DNA of 64,000 nucleotides, taken from positions 22,346,555-22,410,554 of the forward strand of contig NC_016133.3 of the NCBI RefSeq assembly GCF_000005505.3, given 5' to 3'. Positions within the stretch are counted from its first letter, which is position 1. The number at the start of each line of letters is the position of its first letter. Below are positions 20,462-33,955 of this stretch, one piece after another. The notes under the pieces are model-generated. The model worked only from the letters and a program-made list of their open reading frames with translations, was not told the DNA's origin and ran no database searches. The DNA comes from Brachypodium distachyon. Lineage: Eukaryota; Streptophyta; Magnoliopsida; Poales; Poaceae. A program made the translations under genes and the position numbers.

Positions 20462-20586
20462 CTCACTCCGTCCAATAAAAAATGTCTCAAGTTTATCAAA
20501 ATTTGGATGTATCTACACATGACTTAGTGTATAGATGCATTAAAATTTAAGTCAAAATTAAGACATACTTTGTTTGACGGAGAGAA
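20462..20586. mobile_element. Stowaway-like MITE
   Basis: Begins CTCACTCCGTCCAATAAA, ends TTTGACGGAGAGAA, with TA on both sides (20460-20461, 20587-20588). AT-rich, non-coding. Confidence 0.7.
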
Positions 20587-21837
20587 TATTTAAATCGCTA
20601 TAGCCAGCTTATGATCCACTATTATTCTTATTGTTGCTCTCGTTGAAACTAAGACTTTTACTTATCTCCGAACTCACTGGCTCAGTCACCTGGCTGCCCG
20701 TTCGAGGAATGCGCTGTTTATTTTCCCTGTTGCTCGAGTCCCAAATGGGAGTTTGTGGGCTTTTTGATGTTTTTTCTGTTCCCGACCCGTATGGCTAAGC
20801 TGTATGGTTTTTTGTTGGGCTGCTTCAGCTTCTGGTTTCTATTTGAGTGTTTGGGGTAGGAGTGGGCTGGACATGTGGTACGGTCTTTCCAACACCATGT
20901 AAACTCTGGGCAAGGCTTTTCACCTATTTATGTAGAGCTGCATTTCTCCTCATATGACGTCTGACGCTAGTTGTCCTTTTTTTCTGGCCTAGGTAAAATC
21001 AAACTTTTTTGTCAAAAAGGGAAAACGTTTTCGGCCTGTGCATCAATCGATGCACATAGTCATGGTAGTATCCGACTGTCCGGAACTAATTAGCGATATT
21101 CGATACAATCATGCAAGTACTAAATGTGTGCCTATGGAGCCATGACAAGTGGCTCACTCACTAGGGTCCGCAGCTCACGTGGCTTTGTAAAACCTAGAAA
21201 GTTAGTTCAGTTTATGCAGGTTTGATTTTTTACTGTTTCTTGACAAGATATTTGGAAAAATATCAAGATACGAATGATAAGGCACATATCTGCAGAAGTT
21301 GGTTTAAAAAGAATGTGTAACTTTTGTTTTACCACAAGAATTGTTGTCGTTTTAATCTTTTTTATAATTGTACTCAGTTCATAAAATAAATAAAGTCATG
21401 TCGTTGTTCTAAAAAAGAACATGAAAGAAGTGCCAGAGCCTTCAGGAGGTGCCTTTTTGTCATAAGAAGAGGAAAGCTGATATTGATGAATATAATTTGC
21501 TAAAATTGAAAGTTGTCTGTCTCCGGCAAATCCCTTTTGACCCGGTCGGTGTTCTAGGATCCGGTTGGCTTTGGTGTTCATTAGTGTGCTTGTGCTGGTC
21601 CTCTGGGCCTTATCTCGACTTGCCCACCGTCTACTACTGCAAAAAGTTCTACTTTTTGCACAATTTTCATTTCCAGGAGCCAATACCAAAAACACCCAAA
21701 CATGATATTCGGGCCTTCAAATAATTCACATAATAGATAGACATACATCCAACAAACATAGTGCTGGTTTTTATCGTGGTTGTTCGCTTATGCGCCTTGG
21801 TATTGAGCGCTCCTGCTGATAAGAGAAGATACTCGTT

Positions 21838-21935
21838 AGCAAAATAAAAACGAATTTTTACCCGCAAAAAAATGAAAAAATAAAAAAGAATTTTTACCCG
21901 CAAAAATGAAAAAATAAAAACGAATTTTTTTGCCA
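21838..21935. repeat. AT-rich tandem repeat, ~3 units of ~35 bp
   Basis: The unit AAAATAAAAA(C/A)GAATTTTT followed by ACCCGCAAAAA-TG is repeated about three times with small differences in A-run length. The open frame running through it on the minus strand is only a consequence of the repeat. Confidence 0.75.
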
Positions 21936-22397
21936 GTCTCCCTAAAAAAGCACTAAAAATTTGCTTATTATAAAAAATAATTCGGCGATGGTCTTTGACC
22001 CGTCGGCCAGACGGGTGCATGGTGCCCTGAACTATACCTGGGCCCGAAGCCTGATGTCCCGGGCCGGGCTCCGTCCCAAGCCCGGCCCGAAAGCCCAAAA
22101 AAACCGAAATGACTAAAAATGGATATTTTTTTTAAGAGAAAACAGATATAAAAATTATTTATTTATTCTGAAAATAATTATTTTAATACGTAAATGGCAT
22201 ATTTTCGGGCTGGGCTCGGTAAACAGGCTTTTATTGAGTCCGGCCCGGGGTTCGCCCACCGTGAACCCTAGTCCGCCCAAACGGTTCTCGCAATCTCGCC
22301 TCGCCTCCCATCCCCGTCTACGCAGCAGCGAGTCCGAAGTCCGTGGCGGTCATTGCTGCGCGTGTGCGCTGTCCCAGCCGAAGCCTGACGGCGAGTG

Positions 22398-25300
22398 ATG
22401 CCGCGCGCGGTGTCCCGTTCGCCGCCAGCCCACCGCCGGCGCCGGTCGCCCTCCCCGCGCTACGGTATCCGGCGGCCCCGACGAGATCGCACCCGCTCCC
22501 CTTACGCGTCCTCCCGGTGCGTGCCCCCAAACCCCTGCCTCTCCCCTCCCCCCACCTTTCCCAAAATTGCTTAGGTAAAGTTTCTTCTAGGTTATAGCTC
22601 AAGACTGCACTCTAGTCGGCTTACTGCTTCGCTGCCATAGTCTGTATCATTTCCAAACCTTCTTGCCAGTTGATTATTGACAGTTATCATGCTACCACAG
22701 AGCTATATACTGCTTGAAGTGTGTAGGTGACTATCCTTGGGTGTTCTGGTGCGGTCTTTGGTCCGAGACCAGCTACTGTTTGCATTCATTTTTCTCAGGG
22801 TACACATTAGCTGGGATTGGAATGCACCTTCAGGTGCCTAGAAGATTAAGATTATTGATAGATGATTTTTGGGGCAATGTTGTGGATGAAGAGCTGAATT
22901 AGTCGAAGAATGGGTATAAATCGTGATGTTAACAGACACCCGAAATAAGCAATGGCACACCTGCTAACACTCAATGTCATGGAATGTGAAGCGGATGGGA
23001 AAAATACTGTTTCCACAATACATCATATAGATATTATTTTGCTTCTGTCTTGGCAATTGGATCTCATAGAAGGGAATGTGGTCATGTAAAAACATTGAAG
23101 ATTAGAAGGGTATTCGTTTTTTGCCGTTACTGTTCTTTGTAGTATATATAAGATGTGCTGATCTACCTGTTTGGAAGCAGTTGGTGGACACTTTGTATAA
23201 GTATGTCATTTAGTCATCTGTGCAACAATTATTTTTTGTTAACTCCGCATGTAGGGCTGCTGTCAATCTAGTGTAACTCTGCAAGTCTGCCAAATCTAAT
23301 TTATGTCCAATGTGTTAACGCCCTAATCATTTATGGAATTACTAGCGGATGCAATTTTTTGCTGAAGCATCATGCCTGTGTCTTAGGAGGTAAGAATTTA
23401 TTTATGTTGTAACTGATTATCAATACCTATGCACTTGTCTGCAGGTAGCGTAGATATGTCCTGACTCTGCTACAGCATTATTAATTTATTAGCCCAGAAG
23501 CTGATGTGTTTTCCTACTTGAATAGCTTCTCTATCCGCAAAATTGTAGATGGACACTGTTTTTTATGAACGCCCTCTGGCATGTTACTAAGCTTCACTTC
23601 TGCTTCACCTATCTAGAAACTTCTCTGAATTGACATGTTCATGCACGTCAACATGCTGATATGTCACCTGAATGATTTTCTTCCAATTCTTGGCATGCAT
23701 TCTGACATGTCTATTCTTCTGCCTGTAGTCATCAATATCGCACTTCTTATTTTTTGTGCTATTGTATTTTGCGTTCCCTATAATTCTGTTGTCCCTCTGT
23801 TAGGAGAAAAACTCGATCTCCTTCTCCAAGATGGGATAGGAGCCACTCTCCAATTCCTAGAAAGCGTAGAAGCTCTCCATCACCAAGACGACAAAGAAGA
23901 CGGAGAAGTCGGAGCAGCACAAGTTCGCTCATAAATAACTCTCGTAGCCCAAGTCATGGATCAGAGCAAAACAATTTAATCGGAAAACAAAGGAAAGAAG
24001 AAGAAGAAAAGAAAAGGTAAACCCCTGTTCTTCTCGTTGCTTCCATTTATACAGATGACCAATTTGCTGCTGTCACCTCTTAGCTTTTATACTAAAATCT
24101 TTAGCTCTCGGAGTGAGAGTTTGCTTATCAAGAAATAGTTTCCTTCCAATCTTGGTATCTTGGTTCTACTTCATCATTTGATTTTGTTCACCAATCAAAA
24201 GATCACCAAAATACAAATTACTCCAACCCATTAAGGCACATATTTGATGTGGCAAACTAATATAGCACGACTTGAGCAATGGAATGCTTCATGTACGTGC
24301 AAATCAACAACATAGGCCAAGACTTTCTTACATGTTCTAAAGATTGTCTAGATAGTTTTTTTTAACCATTTATACTCCAATTCACTGAGTATTAAAAAAT
24401 GGTGACTCTCTGTGTGTTTGTGTGTGTTTGTGAAAGACTTGTACTGGTTGGATGCTTCATCCTTTTTAATGGAATATTTGTTTACATGTTAGGTGTGACA
24501 ATAGGGGTGGCTAGCATAAATATGGAAGTGCTGTTTTTCTAGTATTGGCGAGCAAACATATATGAATGTAAAAATTGAAAACAGGGTTAAAGACGATAAA
24601 ACATTAAACCTTATAAGCTTTATTCGATTAGGTAAAAGGGTTAAAGTGCCAAGACATATTGATCCTATGTTTAATGAAACATTCACTTATGCTGCAGCAT
24701 ATTTTGTCCCTTGTTTAGTCTGAAAGATAAAAAAAAAGAATTGTATTCAAAGTCAATATAACACGTTACGATAAATTCAATTCAAGTATGCAGAAGGAAA
24801 AGCAGAATATGAGGCTGATGGCTGTTAGTACAGGAGGCATTTAATTGGGGATACTCCAGCCTTTGTTGCATGTCATTGATCAATGGTTGAAATTTTCATG
24901 TACCACCTTAAAAATAAGGCAATAAGTTAATCCGACTTCAGTTCAAGCGACATGGTGAAAGAAGTGTACAGTTTTGCTTGATATAGGAAAGCTGGAAGTA
25001 CCTTTGGCGGAGTAAGAATTTCAAAGGTGGGTATGCAAAGTTTCTTTTCTGCGACAAAGAACTAGTCGACGTGAGAGTGATTGTACCAACGGAGGCAAGG
25101 AGACGGCGGCTAGCGTATACATAATTGACTAACAGTATTGGTTGCATTGGGTTCCGGCTCAATTCATCGGCTGCATTCATATCTAGATTGACTAGATTGA
25201 TTCGTGCCACTATACGTAGGTACATGATCGAATGGCTAGACACATAAATTTGAAAAATCATGATCAAAATTGCCTTCGGTACAGTGAGAATGTCGAGAGC

Positions 25301-28300
25301 TCAGAGATGGTCCTGCAGACAGTGAAACTTAATTACATGCAAGGCAGTAACATAGGTGGAATTGAAAAGGTGGCTAACATTATACTGGTACGATATACAA
25401 AGAAATACACATATTACTCATACACATGTATGCTAAGTTGTAAGTACTAGCAGTAACAAACTTTTTGCCAAAAAGTCTGGAATGCACTGCATACCCAGGC
25501 ATTAGCCTGGCTCCGTCCATGTTGTTGGGGAGTGTATTCGGTAGGAGGCACTATAAAATGCATTACTCAGAACTCGAATTCTTGCATGTGAATAAATTTT
25601 GAATGGTCTTCCAGGGTTTCCAAAGTAGTAAGGTGACGAGAACCACTGCATAATGCCTATGAAGCACCTATACGGGGATAGGACGCGGAGGCACGGGATA
25701 CAAAATTTTCCAAAAAGTCATACGGGGATAGACAGATATATAAAATAATTCAAAACACCATGTAATAAAGAAAAAATGATTATTTTAAGATGTGAGATGA
25801 GATCAAAGTACTGCCTATATTTTGCCCTCCATGACTCCTTTTCAAGTCCTCAATGATTGAGTGATCCTACAAAAATAGCCGATAGGACACACCCACAAGT
25901 TGAGAACATAACATGATAAATAGGAGGATACAAGGCCCAGGTGGCCTTAAGCCATAGACAAACATCGCAAAAGTGCATTACACAACATAACAAGATCATA
26001 GTTGAAGGCTTGAAGCCGAAGGTTAAGACTCAAGGGTGATCATCTATCATCTCATCCAATTCTAGTTCAAGTGAAATATCGGTACCTTCAAGCATGCCAA
26101 CACCAAGTAAAGCTCTTGATTCCATCTCCCTGAACATCCCACATATGTATAAAAGCATACGTACTCCAGATCCTCTCACAACAAGAGGAAGATGCCCGCT
26201 GTCCAAGTACCTTCTAAGCTAAATTTTTTAACAGGCTGTGCTTACTATGGAAATAGCAACTTGATCTATTTTACAGGCTCTAGACCACAATATACACAGG
26301 TACAAAGTGCTAAACTAGTAATCCAAAATACAGAAGTCCTAGTACAATACAGCTATATATCTCTAACAGACTAACAACCCCCTCAAACTCACGGTGGATC
26401 CACCACACTGAGTTTGGTGGTAGGTAGGTGTTATGCTGTGCTCTAGTCTGCGGCTTCATAAAGACATCTACCGAGTAGACCTCGGAAGGCACATACTGAA
26501 GAACAACAACCTGATCTTGCACACGTGGTTGCACAAAAGAAGCACTGACACCAATATGCTTGGTGAGTTCCTGCTTCACAAGGTCATGGACAATACTGGT
26601 AGTACTTGTACTGTGATAAAACAGGAGTCGGTGTAATGACAGAAACAACAAAATCCTGAAGCAACCACTGTAGCCAAGATACATTTGCTATCAAAAGAGC
26701 CATAGCTCACAACTTAGCCTCTGCACTTGAACGGGAAACTCCATTTTGTTTGTTTGTATGTTTAAATCAGAAAGTGACCTATTCACAGGGATCACTAGCT
26801 CAAGTAGAATCTGAATATGCATGAAGCTTTATCATACAGAAGAAGAGTCCGGACATGGGACGAAATGTGAACAAAAAGTCAGCAGTAGTGACCACAGAGG
26901 TGAAACACTCAAACTAGGCATGAGGGGCCTGCTTAAGACCATAAAGAGTGATAAAAAGGCGACACACTGTGCCGCCAGGAACAGAATACCCAGGCGGTGG
27001 GTGCATGTAGACCTCAAGCAACTCACCATTGAGAAAGACATATTTACATCAAGCTGAGAAACAGACCATTGTCGACCAGAAGCCACCCCAAGGAGAGTAA
27101 GAACAGTGGCCATGTGGGCCACATGAGCAAATGTCTCGTCAGAGTCATGACCATTCTCCTGCTGAAAGCCACAGGCCACAAGCCAAGCCTTGCAGCGGTC
27201 AAGAGCACCATCAGAGTGGGTCTTAACCTTGTAGACCCACTTGCAAGTGATGGGACGAACATGTGGAGGAAGAGAAACAAGATCCCATGTGCCCATGTGC
27301 TCAAGGCAGCAAGGTTCTCCTCCATTGCATGCTTCCATTCCTCGTGAACAACATCATCATCGGTGGGAGGTCGGCTCGGAAAGAGCTGCTCCAGCAAAAC
27401 CATGTCGGTAAATAGGCAAACACGGACGAGCGCACCAGTGGAGACCATATGGAGTTGGAGCATCAGAAGATGGATACAACTCACTAGGATAAGCTAACAT
27501 GTCGAGAGAAGACGACACGTCAGGCAAGACGTCCAGAGAAGACTGAGGCAGGAGAAAATGACACATCAGAAGAAGCTAGACCGCACATCAGGAGGCCACA
27601 TCACCGTGGGTGTCGTGTGTAGAACAGTGGATAGGGAGAAATCAGAGCAGGGGGACCTGGAGGAGCCTTAGGGGCCATAGGAGACGGAGCACGTGGTGAA
27701 ACTAGTGGGGAGCCAGCACAAGTAATATGTGGAGACTCAGTGCGATGGGTAGAGGAGAGCAAGACAGTGACAGGAGTGTCAGGAAAAGTCAGAAAAGACA
27801 AAAGTTCGACGGAAGAACCTGAAGGAGAAGATGAACCCGTATAGAAAGGACAAGACTCGTCAAAAGTCATGTTCTAAGAAATCCTTAACTGAGGGGTTCC
27901 CAACACCGATAGCCCTTATGCTCGGCATTGTATCCCAAGAAGACACACTCAGCAGACTGAGCAGTCAGTTTGATGCGTTTACGAGGGGCTAAAAGAACAT
28001 AATATACACAAATAAACAAATGAAGCTTAGAATAGTCCGGAAGAAGACCAAAAAGACGCTCAAAAGGAATCACACCCTGAAGAGCAGAGGAAGGCTGGAT
28101 GTTAATGAGATACTATATGGTAGTGTGAACAGACAGCCTCAGCCGAAAAGTGAGGAGGAATTGTGGCGACAATCATCAGAATGCGAGTCATCTCAAGAAG
28201 GTGATGATGCTTGCGCTCAACAACACCGTTCGGAGCATGAGCACCAGAACAAGAGAACTGAGCAAGCGTGCCCTGCTCAGCAAGAAAGCTGTGCAGGTAT

Positions 28301-31300
28301 GAGAGATATACTTGCTAGCAAAATCAGCATAGAAGACATGAACGGGAATATGAAACTGAGTACGGATGTAGTCTTCGCAACTGAACTCCTTGAACATAGA
28401 CAACCTCATGCCATGAACATTATGTCATTCTTGACAAATGAGGCATCATAGGATATCTCTTTTATAAACCAAAGATAAAAAATATTGACGTCATTGTTCT
28501 TTGTGTCACATATATATTCTTCAATGCAATGTTAAGAGTATGCACAATACAAGGGCTTTGCAATTTGTTGCATTGTAGGTGACCACTTGGACTACAGTCT
28601 CAAGTCCAACTTCCTCAATCACTTCAACTTCTCAAAGATGAATACCTTAGATATTACTCCCTCCTTTTCAGTTTATAAGGCCTATCTAAAAAATCTCACA
28701 TTTTAATTATGTAAACCCTTTTATTTTGGAAACAAACAAATATTTTGGAACCAACCAATGCATAAGGAGATTGGTCTGCATGCATGCTTTACTAATAATT
28801 AGTCTAACATCTAACTAGGCATTCCTTGATTATTGTGAGTTTAAGAGTTGGGCCTTATAAACTGAAATGGAAGGAGTATCTATCAATGAAGATAAGAAAA
28901 AGAAAAGCAAGCAATATATACAAGTATACTACTCCCTCCGTTCCGGTATACGGGGCCGTTCTCTCAGTTCCCTCTAACCAAGGCGGGCGATGAGTGGGCA
29001 GATCAATTAGAATGAAAAACGGCCAAGCAGCGCACGTGCCAGATTGCCTCGATTAGTTCTATAATTCAACAGCCTTGGAGATTTTGTAGGGCTGATTGGT
29101 TGGCTTCCGTTTGCATTAATTGCTCAGGCAATTGTTTAAGCTTTCCTATATCAGCGCTTTAATCGGGAAGTGGGCAGCGTGGGCCTTTTCTCTTCCGCCT
29201 TGATTGCAGCCCGTTCAGTTGTTTTGCTTCGTACGATGGCACGCGGAAAACAGCCCCGTAATGTGGAATCGGGGTGATGGGAAGAACAGCCCCGTATACC
29301 GGAACGGAGGGAGTACAAATAGGACCAGAAGGGTAGAAGACAAGCTAATCTAGGTAGATACTAAGGTTTTATCTCTCCTCCAATGGAAATTGCTTTTAGG
29401 AACATTGGACAACCTTCTGTTATAGCCATGAAGTTCAAAATTGGCCGCCTTTGAGGGCCAGAACCCATCAGTGGCAATAGTCAGTCCAAACCGAGGAGGC
29501 TGCCATGACGTTGGCGATGAGGAATCCTGGCAAACTTTGAACGCAAAGCTACCCAATTCCAAGTCACTGCATTCATGATTCTTCTACAGCTTCACGAAAG
29601 CGAGATCTGCCTTGGGGCCAGAGAAGCATTGGATTGTATGAAGTTGCTGTTAGAAATCTCATTAGGAATGTGGCGCAGATAGCATGGTATAGAGCGCTGA
29701 CGCTTGCGCATAATGAACCATCGCAGATCAGAATCATAATTTCGTAAGACCATATGGGATTCATCGGCACAATTTGTAGATGCACTTGCGTTGTAGAAAT
29801 GAAAAAAAGAATTGATATCCACCGAGGAGTAGCCTTTGAGAGATTGGAAAGTGTCCCACAAGTTTTGAAGCCACTGAAAAAACAAAAACATCTCACACTT
29901 AGTTACTGAACATCAAAACCAGCTGGATCTCCTCCCAGGCAAGCATTGAGCGCCAAACCCACTGAATCTTCATCAAGATGAAAGCTCGAAGGACCAAAAA
30001 CCACCACCAGAAAAAAGGCCGGGCAGGAAGAGGAACCGCTCACGAAGTGAACAGTAGGGTGGAAACATTGAAGCATCTGTGCTGCAACCTTGAGGCCGTG
30101 GGAGAGTGATCAAGGTATCCATGTCTAGACCAGGCTAGCAGGAAGGAGATGCTCCATGGAGATCGCCGGAGGAGGAGGCGGTAATAGGTGAGCGCTTGTT
30201 GGCAGCTTCTTTTAGCCAATTTGAATGGGTCTGGGTAACCTGGAACAGACCTGGTTGAAGGGGGGAAAGGGGAGGGGCGAACGAACCACATGCACTGTCA
30301 GGCATGTTGTTGCACGTTTCTGTCAAGTCCAGTCCTTAACATCTAAAGCGTAATGCTGTCTGTTGAAGCCTGAAGGCAATTTACCCGTATAACTCTGCAT
30401 TGTTCACTGCAGGCGCCAAAAGGAAGCTGAACTCAAGTTATTGGAAGAGGAGCTTGCTAGGAGAGTTGAAGAAGATATAAGGAAAAATGTCGAGGAACAT
30501 CTGAACTCTGAGGAGGTAAAAAATGAAATAAAACACCGAGTTGAGGACGGTATAAAGAAGTTATTTGACGAGGTTGATGCTCAGCTACTGAAAGAAAAGG
30601 AATCAGCTCTTAAGGAAGCCAGGCAGAAAGTAGTAAGTATTATTCATGTCATTACATCCTTATTGTGGTTGATCATTGCTTACAATAGCATCTTGAGATA
30701 TTGATTGGTGAAGCTAGTGAACTGCTTGAAAATTTGGCAGATGAAAATCGCCAGCTTCAATATATTATCCTAGCTCCTAACCCATATAACCTTTTGCTTA
30801 AAGCAACACGGGGCTTGACTAGTTTAGCTGCAACTGATTCTGCTTCTTTATATACTCCCTCCAATCCATATTAATTGTCGAAATATTGCATGTATCTAGA
30901 CGCTTTTTAGGCATAGGTACATTCATATTTGGGTAAATTTGAGACAATTAATATGGATCGGAGGGAGTACTATTTTGCTGGTACTGCTTTCTTGGTGCCA
31001 GTAGATCCATTTTCCGTTTGCAATGAACTGGAATGGCAGCATTTCTTAATTGGTTTTGACTATTAATGTAATAATATTAAACTAATGTACATAATGCTTT
31101 GAGTAAAATACACCGCTGGTCCTTAAACTTGTTATGTTCAGTCAACTTCCAAATGGTTAAATCGGTCCAACTTGGCATTTTGGTTCACTTTAGTCCAAAC
31201 CCTTTACCCGGGACGCGCTTTTTCCCAAACCGGCATATTCCTGCCATGTTATTTTTGCGAACCCCCCTTGAAAATATTTACAATATGTCAAATAGGCCAT

Positions 31301-32071
31301 CAATTCATCTTCTCACTCTGGCCGTGTGTGCAGATGCAATTTTCTCGTCACAATGAGAAAACACCATCGCCATTGGTTGGGCGACACTGAGTCGCTCACT
31401 GGTCTAATGGGAAATTTTGCTTTTCAATTTCATAAGAATCAACAATTCCACGTGATTAGTTCATGCTATCGACATTAGTTGGCGACAGCAGGTCAAATCG
31501 ATGGAGTAGGGGGAGTTTCTCCTAGGCATTTGGCTATGGGAGGGGTTCAGGAGAGGGATGGGAATTTGAGGGGCTATTTGGCAAATTGAATATAACTTTG
31601 AGGCTTTTCTTCAAAAATACATGGCTGGAATCGGCCGATTTGGCAAAAAGCATGCTCTAGATGAGGATTTGGACTAAGGTGAACTTAACTGCCAAGTTAA
31701 TTGGACTGATTCAGCCATTTACAAGTTGATGGACTAAAGTGAATATTGATGCCAACTTTAATGACTAGCGCTGCATTTTACTCTAATTTTATTCATTCTT
31801 TGAAGAACCACCCTAAATGGAATCACTTGATTCACAGGAACAAGAAAGAAGAGAGAGGGAGGAGCTGGATAGGATGCTTGAGGAGAACCGACGGAAAGTA
31901 GAGGAATCTCAAAGAAAAGAAGCTCAAGAGCAGCAGCAGAAAGAGTTGGAGCGATATTTGGAGCTGGAAAGGATCCAAAAGCAAAGAGAAGAAGCTTTGC
32001 GCAGAAAGAAGATAGAGGAGGAGGAGGAAAGAGTTAGGCAGATGAAATTACTCGGCAGGAATAGGTACTGA
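22398..32071 (+). CDS. ARGLU1: ARGLU1-like arginine/glutamate-rich nuclear protein
   Basis: Four exons: 22398-22516, 23804-24016, 30413-30632 and 31838-32071, together 261 codons, with GT-AG introns in matching phase. The ATG at 22398 follows an in-frame TGA at 22386. Exons 1-2 encode an RS-type domain ([38 protein letters not shown]). Exons 3-4 encode the long charged helix of ARGLU1 ([60 protein letters not shown]), ending [10 protein letters not shown]. Animal ARGLU1 is a nuclear splicing and transcription co-factor; a similar role here is inferred. Length and domain order match the family. Intron 2 is about 6.4 kb and contains a Copia relic and several MITEs. Alternative starts seem unlikely. 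Confidence 0.88.
26377..28440 (-). pseudogene. Degenerate Ty1/Copia pol fragment in ARGLU1-like intron 2
   Basis: Minus strand: integrase-like pieces (about 28430-27890, with a [19 protein letters not shown] segment), then RT ([49 protein letters not shown]) at about 27484-26832. Frames change often and stops are common. At the low end a purine-rich TGAGTTTGAGGGGGT precedes TGTTAGTCTGTTAG at 26376, which looks like a polypurine tract and the start of a 3' LTR. No gag and no second LTR were found, so the element is truncated. It opposes the host gene's transcription. Confidence 0.75.
28657..28876. mobile_element. Stowaway-type MITE in ARGLU1-like intron 2
   Basis: CTCCCTCCTTTTCAGTTTAT on the left and ATAAACTGAAATGGAAGGAG on the right, with TA at 28655-28656 and 28877-28878. 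Confidence 0.85.
28932..29313. mobile_element. Stowaway-type MITE with long inverted repeats
   Basis: CTCCCTCCGTTCCGGTATAC and its exact inverse GTATACCGGAACGGAGGGAG bound 382 bp, flanked by TA (28930-28931, 29314-29315). The inverted ends extend further as CGGGGC/GCCCCG. Internal sequence is non-coding. Confidence 0.85.
30855..30967. mobile_element. Stowaway-type MITE in ARGLU1-like intron 3
   Basis: 113 bp from CTCCCTCCAATCCATATTAA to TTAATATGGATCGGAGGGAG, with TA on either side. Lies about 220 bp downstream of exon 3. Confidence 0.85.
31101..31783. mobile_element. Putative Mutator-like MITE in ARGLU1-like intron 3
   Basis: Ends GAGTAAAATACACCGCTGGT and, inverted, GAGTAAAATGCAGCGCTAGT; the inverted similarity extends inward through the CTTAAACTTG / CATTAAAGTTGG stretch. 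The end lies 54 bp before exon 4, so the right part forms the branch-point region of that intron. A 9-bp target duplication is not clear (TAATGCTTT versus TAATTTTAT). Confidence 0.55.
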
Positions 32072-32589
32072 TGTCGTGTTAGTATTGTAATCTGTTGCTA
32101 TCTTACAACAATGAGAGCATACTATTGTTTTGTGAAATTTGCGCACAGCTCAGATATGAACTGTTCTGATTTTAGCATAGCTCAAAAGGCAAGTCGTGGC
32201 CTATCTACATGATGTATTTCACAGAGAAAATGTACCGTTGTGTTGTTCCTGGAGACTGGAGTTGCGGCTGTGTCAGAGGTAAACTTGGGACCTGATATCT
32301 CCGATAATTCTTTATTCCTCGTTGCAGTGTGTTGTATTGACCTTCAAACATCATCGCAACATTTGTCTTTCGAAAATATGTAGTGTACCTTGATCATAAT
32401 AGTATCTGAACTTATAACTGACAATGATTGCATGTCGCATCGCGTTTACATTATGCATAAAACTGGCACTTGTGACCTACATCTGTATATGTTCTTAGAC
32501 AATGTTTGGTTGTAGAGGAATGGAATGGTTCTAGTCCTGTGGGAATGAAATAGGACGGTTTATCTTTTTTTATTTTGAGAACCAAACAC

Positions 32590-32637
32590 TTGGAACCATT
32601 TATTCCATTTGGAACCATTTATTCCATTTGGAACCAA
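32590..32637. repeat. Short tandem repeat, ~20-bp unit
   Basis: TTGGAACCATTTATTCCATT is repeated twice with a partial third copy. Surrounding GGAATGGAATGG / ATTCCATT motifs suggest a decayed hAT-type MITE, which I could not delimit. Confidence 0.7.
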
Positions 32638-32694
32638 CGAACTAACCGATTCCGACAGTTTTTAAAAATGAGATGGTTCCATTTCAGTTTCATA

Positions 32695-32807
32695 CTCCCT
32701 CCATCCCATATTAAGTGTCTCAAATTTTTCCAAACATGGATGTGTCTATAGCTAAAAAACGTCTAGATATATGTAATATTTTGATACTTAATATGGGATG
32801 GAGGGAG
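32695..32807. mobile_element. Stowaway-type MITE
   Basis: 113 bp from CTCCCTCCATCCCATATTAA to TTAATATGGGATGGAGGGAG, flanked by TA (32693-32694, 32808-32809). The same length as the MITE at 30855-30967 and similar ends suggest the same family. Confidence 0.85.
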
Positions 32808-33955
32808 TATATTTTAAGAATAGAATTTGAGAATGATGCGCAAATCTGAAATCATTTTACTACATTTCATCATCCTAAACACTACTTTATAAAACCTTTG
32901 GTCTCACCTGAAAGAGAGTTTGATCTGAATCACTGAATCTTTCACAGTCAGTTGGGTAACTGTTCTACACCTGCACGCTACTCCATGCTGATGCAAAAGT
33001 GAATCTATTTATTTGGGATCTGCATCCACTCTTTCTTGAAGCTTTCTTGATATGACGGGGATCGAATGCATTATTGTAGCCGTTTTAGAAGGATCGGTAC
33101 GGCACAATTATCTGCAACAAGGGCACTAATATGGACACTGCACGAAGTGTGTAAAAAGATGACAATACGGAGTACTATTTAACGCAGAGTGCAAGCTTAG
33201 ATCAATGCCATGCCACAGAATAAGTTTAATTTTCTTTTATTCTTTCTGTAACAGTGACAGCTAAAGTGACTCTCGGAATATAACAATTCGTGCTAGTTAA
33301 TTTTGCCTTCTGTACTTGCTGCCGTAATAAGATGATTCCAGTCCAGAATTTCAATTCTCATCGTTTTAGGTTCTAATTGATATAATTCCTGCAGCTGTCC
33401 TTGCATCTTTTTGTGGTAAACATATAAGTGGGCATTGAGTGTTTCTTTTTCTGATGGTCTGACATTAGTGATCGTTATTATGAGACATGACATGGTTCAC
33501 TTCGCATGAATGTTGAGCGCAGTGAGGTGACGCCAGAACATCCAATTACGCGATCTCGGTTTGTCAATTTAGGACCCACTAATCATAGCATAAATAAGTG
33601 TTAGTGGCTAATCTACATGCCCGTATCGCCACATAGGTAGCTCTAGCTAGTTGGTTCTATAATTCAACATGGCATGCAGCTGGCAAAGCAACCGATCAAA
33701 TCATCAGCAAAGTGAGACACAGTGTTGACTGACGACATCAATTATCCCAACTTTACGCTGATGGAGCTTTGAAAACTCATCTTCTCTCTTCTTTCAACCA
33801 AGAAAATATCAAGAATGGTCGTTTTCATTCAAACCAAAGCATCAACGGTCATATGGTACAAGGGAACGTGAGGTGAAAATCTACAGAGTTCATGATAATT
33901 TTGCAGCTAACAAGCATGAATTAGGAGTGCCTTTTCATACGGAGATTACAATTAT

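Larger units (their letters stand above)
19984..22397. other. Intergenic region between TBL and ARGLU1-like genes
   Basis: No gene seen. It holds two MITEs (20176-20406, 20462-20586), an AT-rich tandem repeat (21838-21935) and, just before the next gene, a GC-rich leader with an AACCCTAG telo-box-like motif (about 22263-22270). Open frames here are short and uninformative. Confidence 0.5.
24017..30412. other. Intron 2 of ARGLU1-like gene: transposon-filled
   Basis: 6.4 kb without host coding sequence. It carries a minus-strand Copia relic (about 26377-28440), two MITEs (28657-28876, 28932-29313) and AT-rich DNA. Minus-strand open frames at 29350-30340 look like further retroelement-derived or random sequence; I could not name a domain in them. 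Confidence 0.6.
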
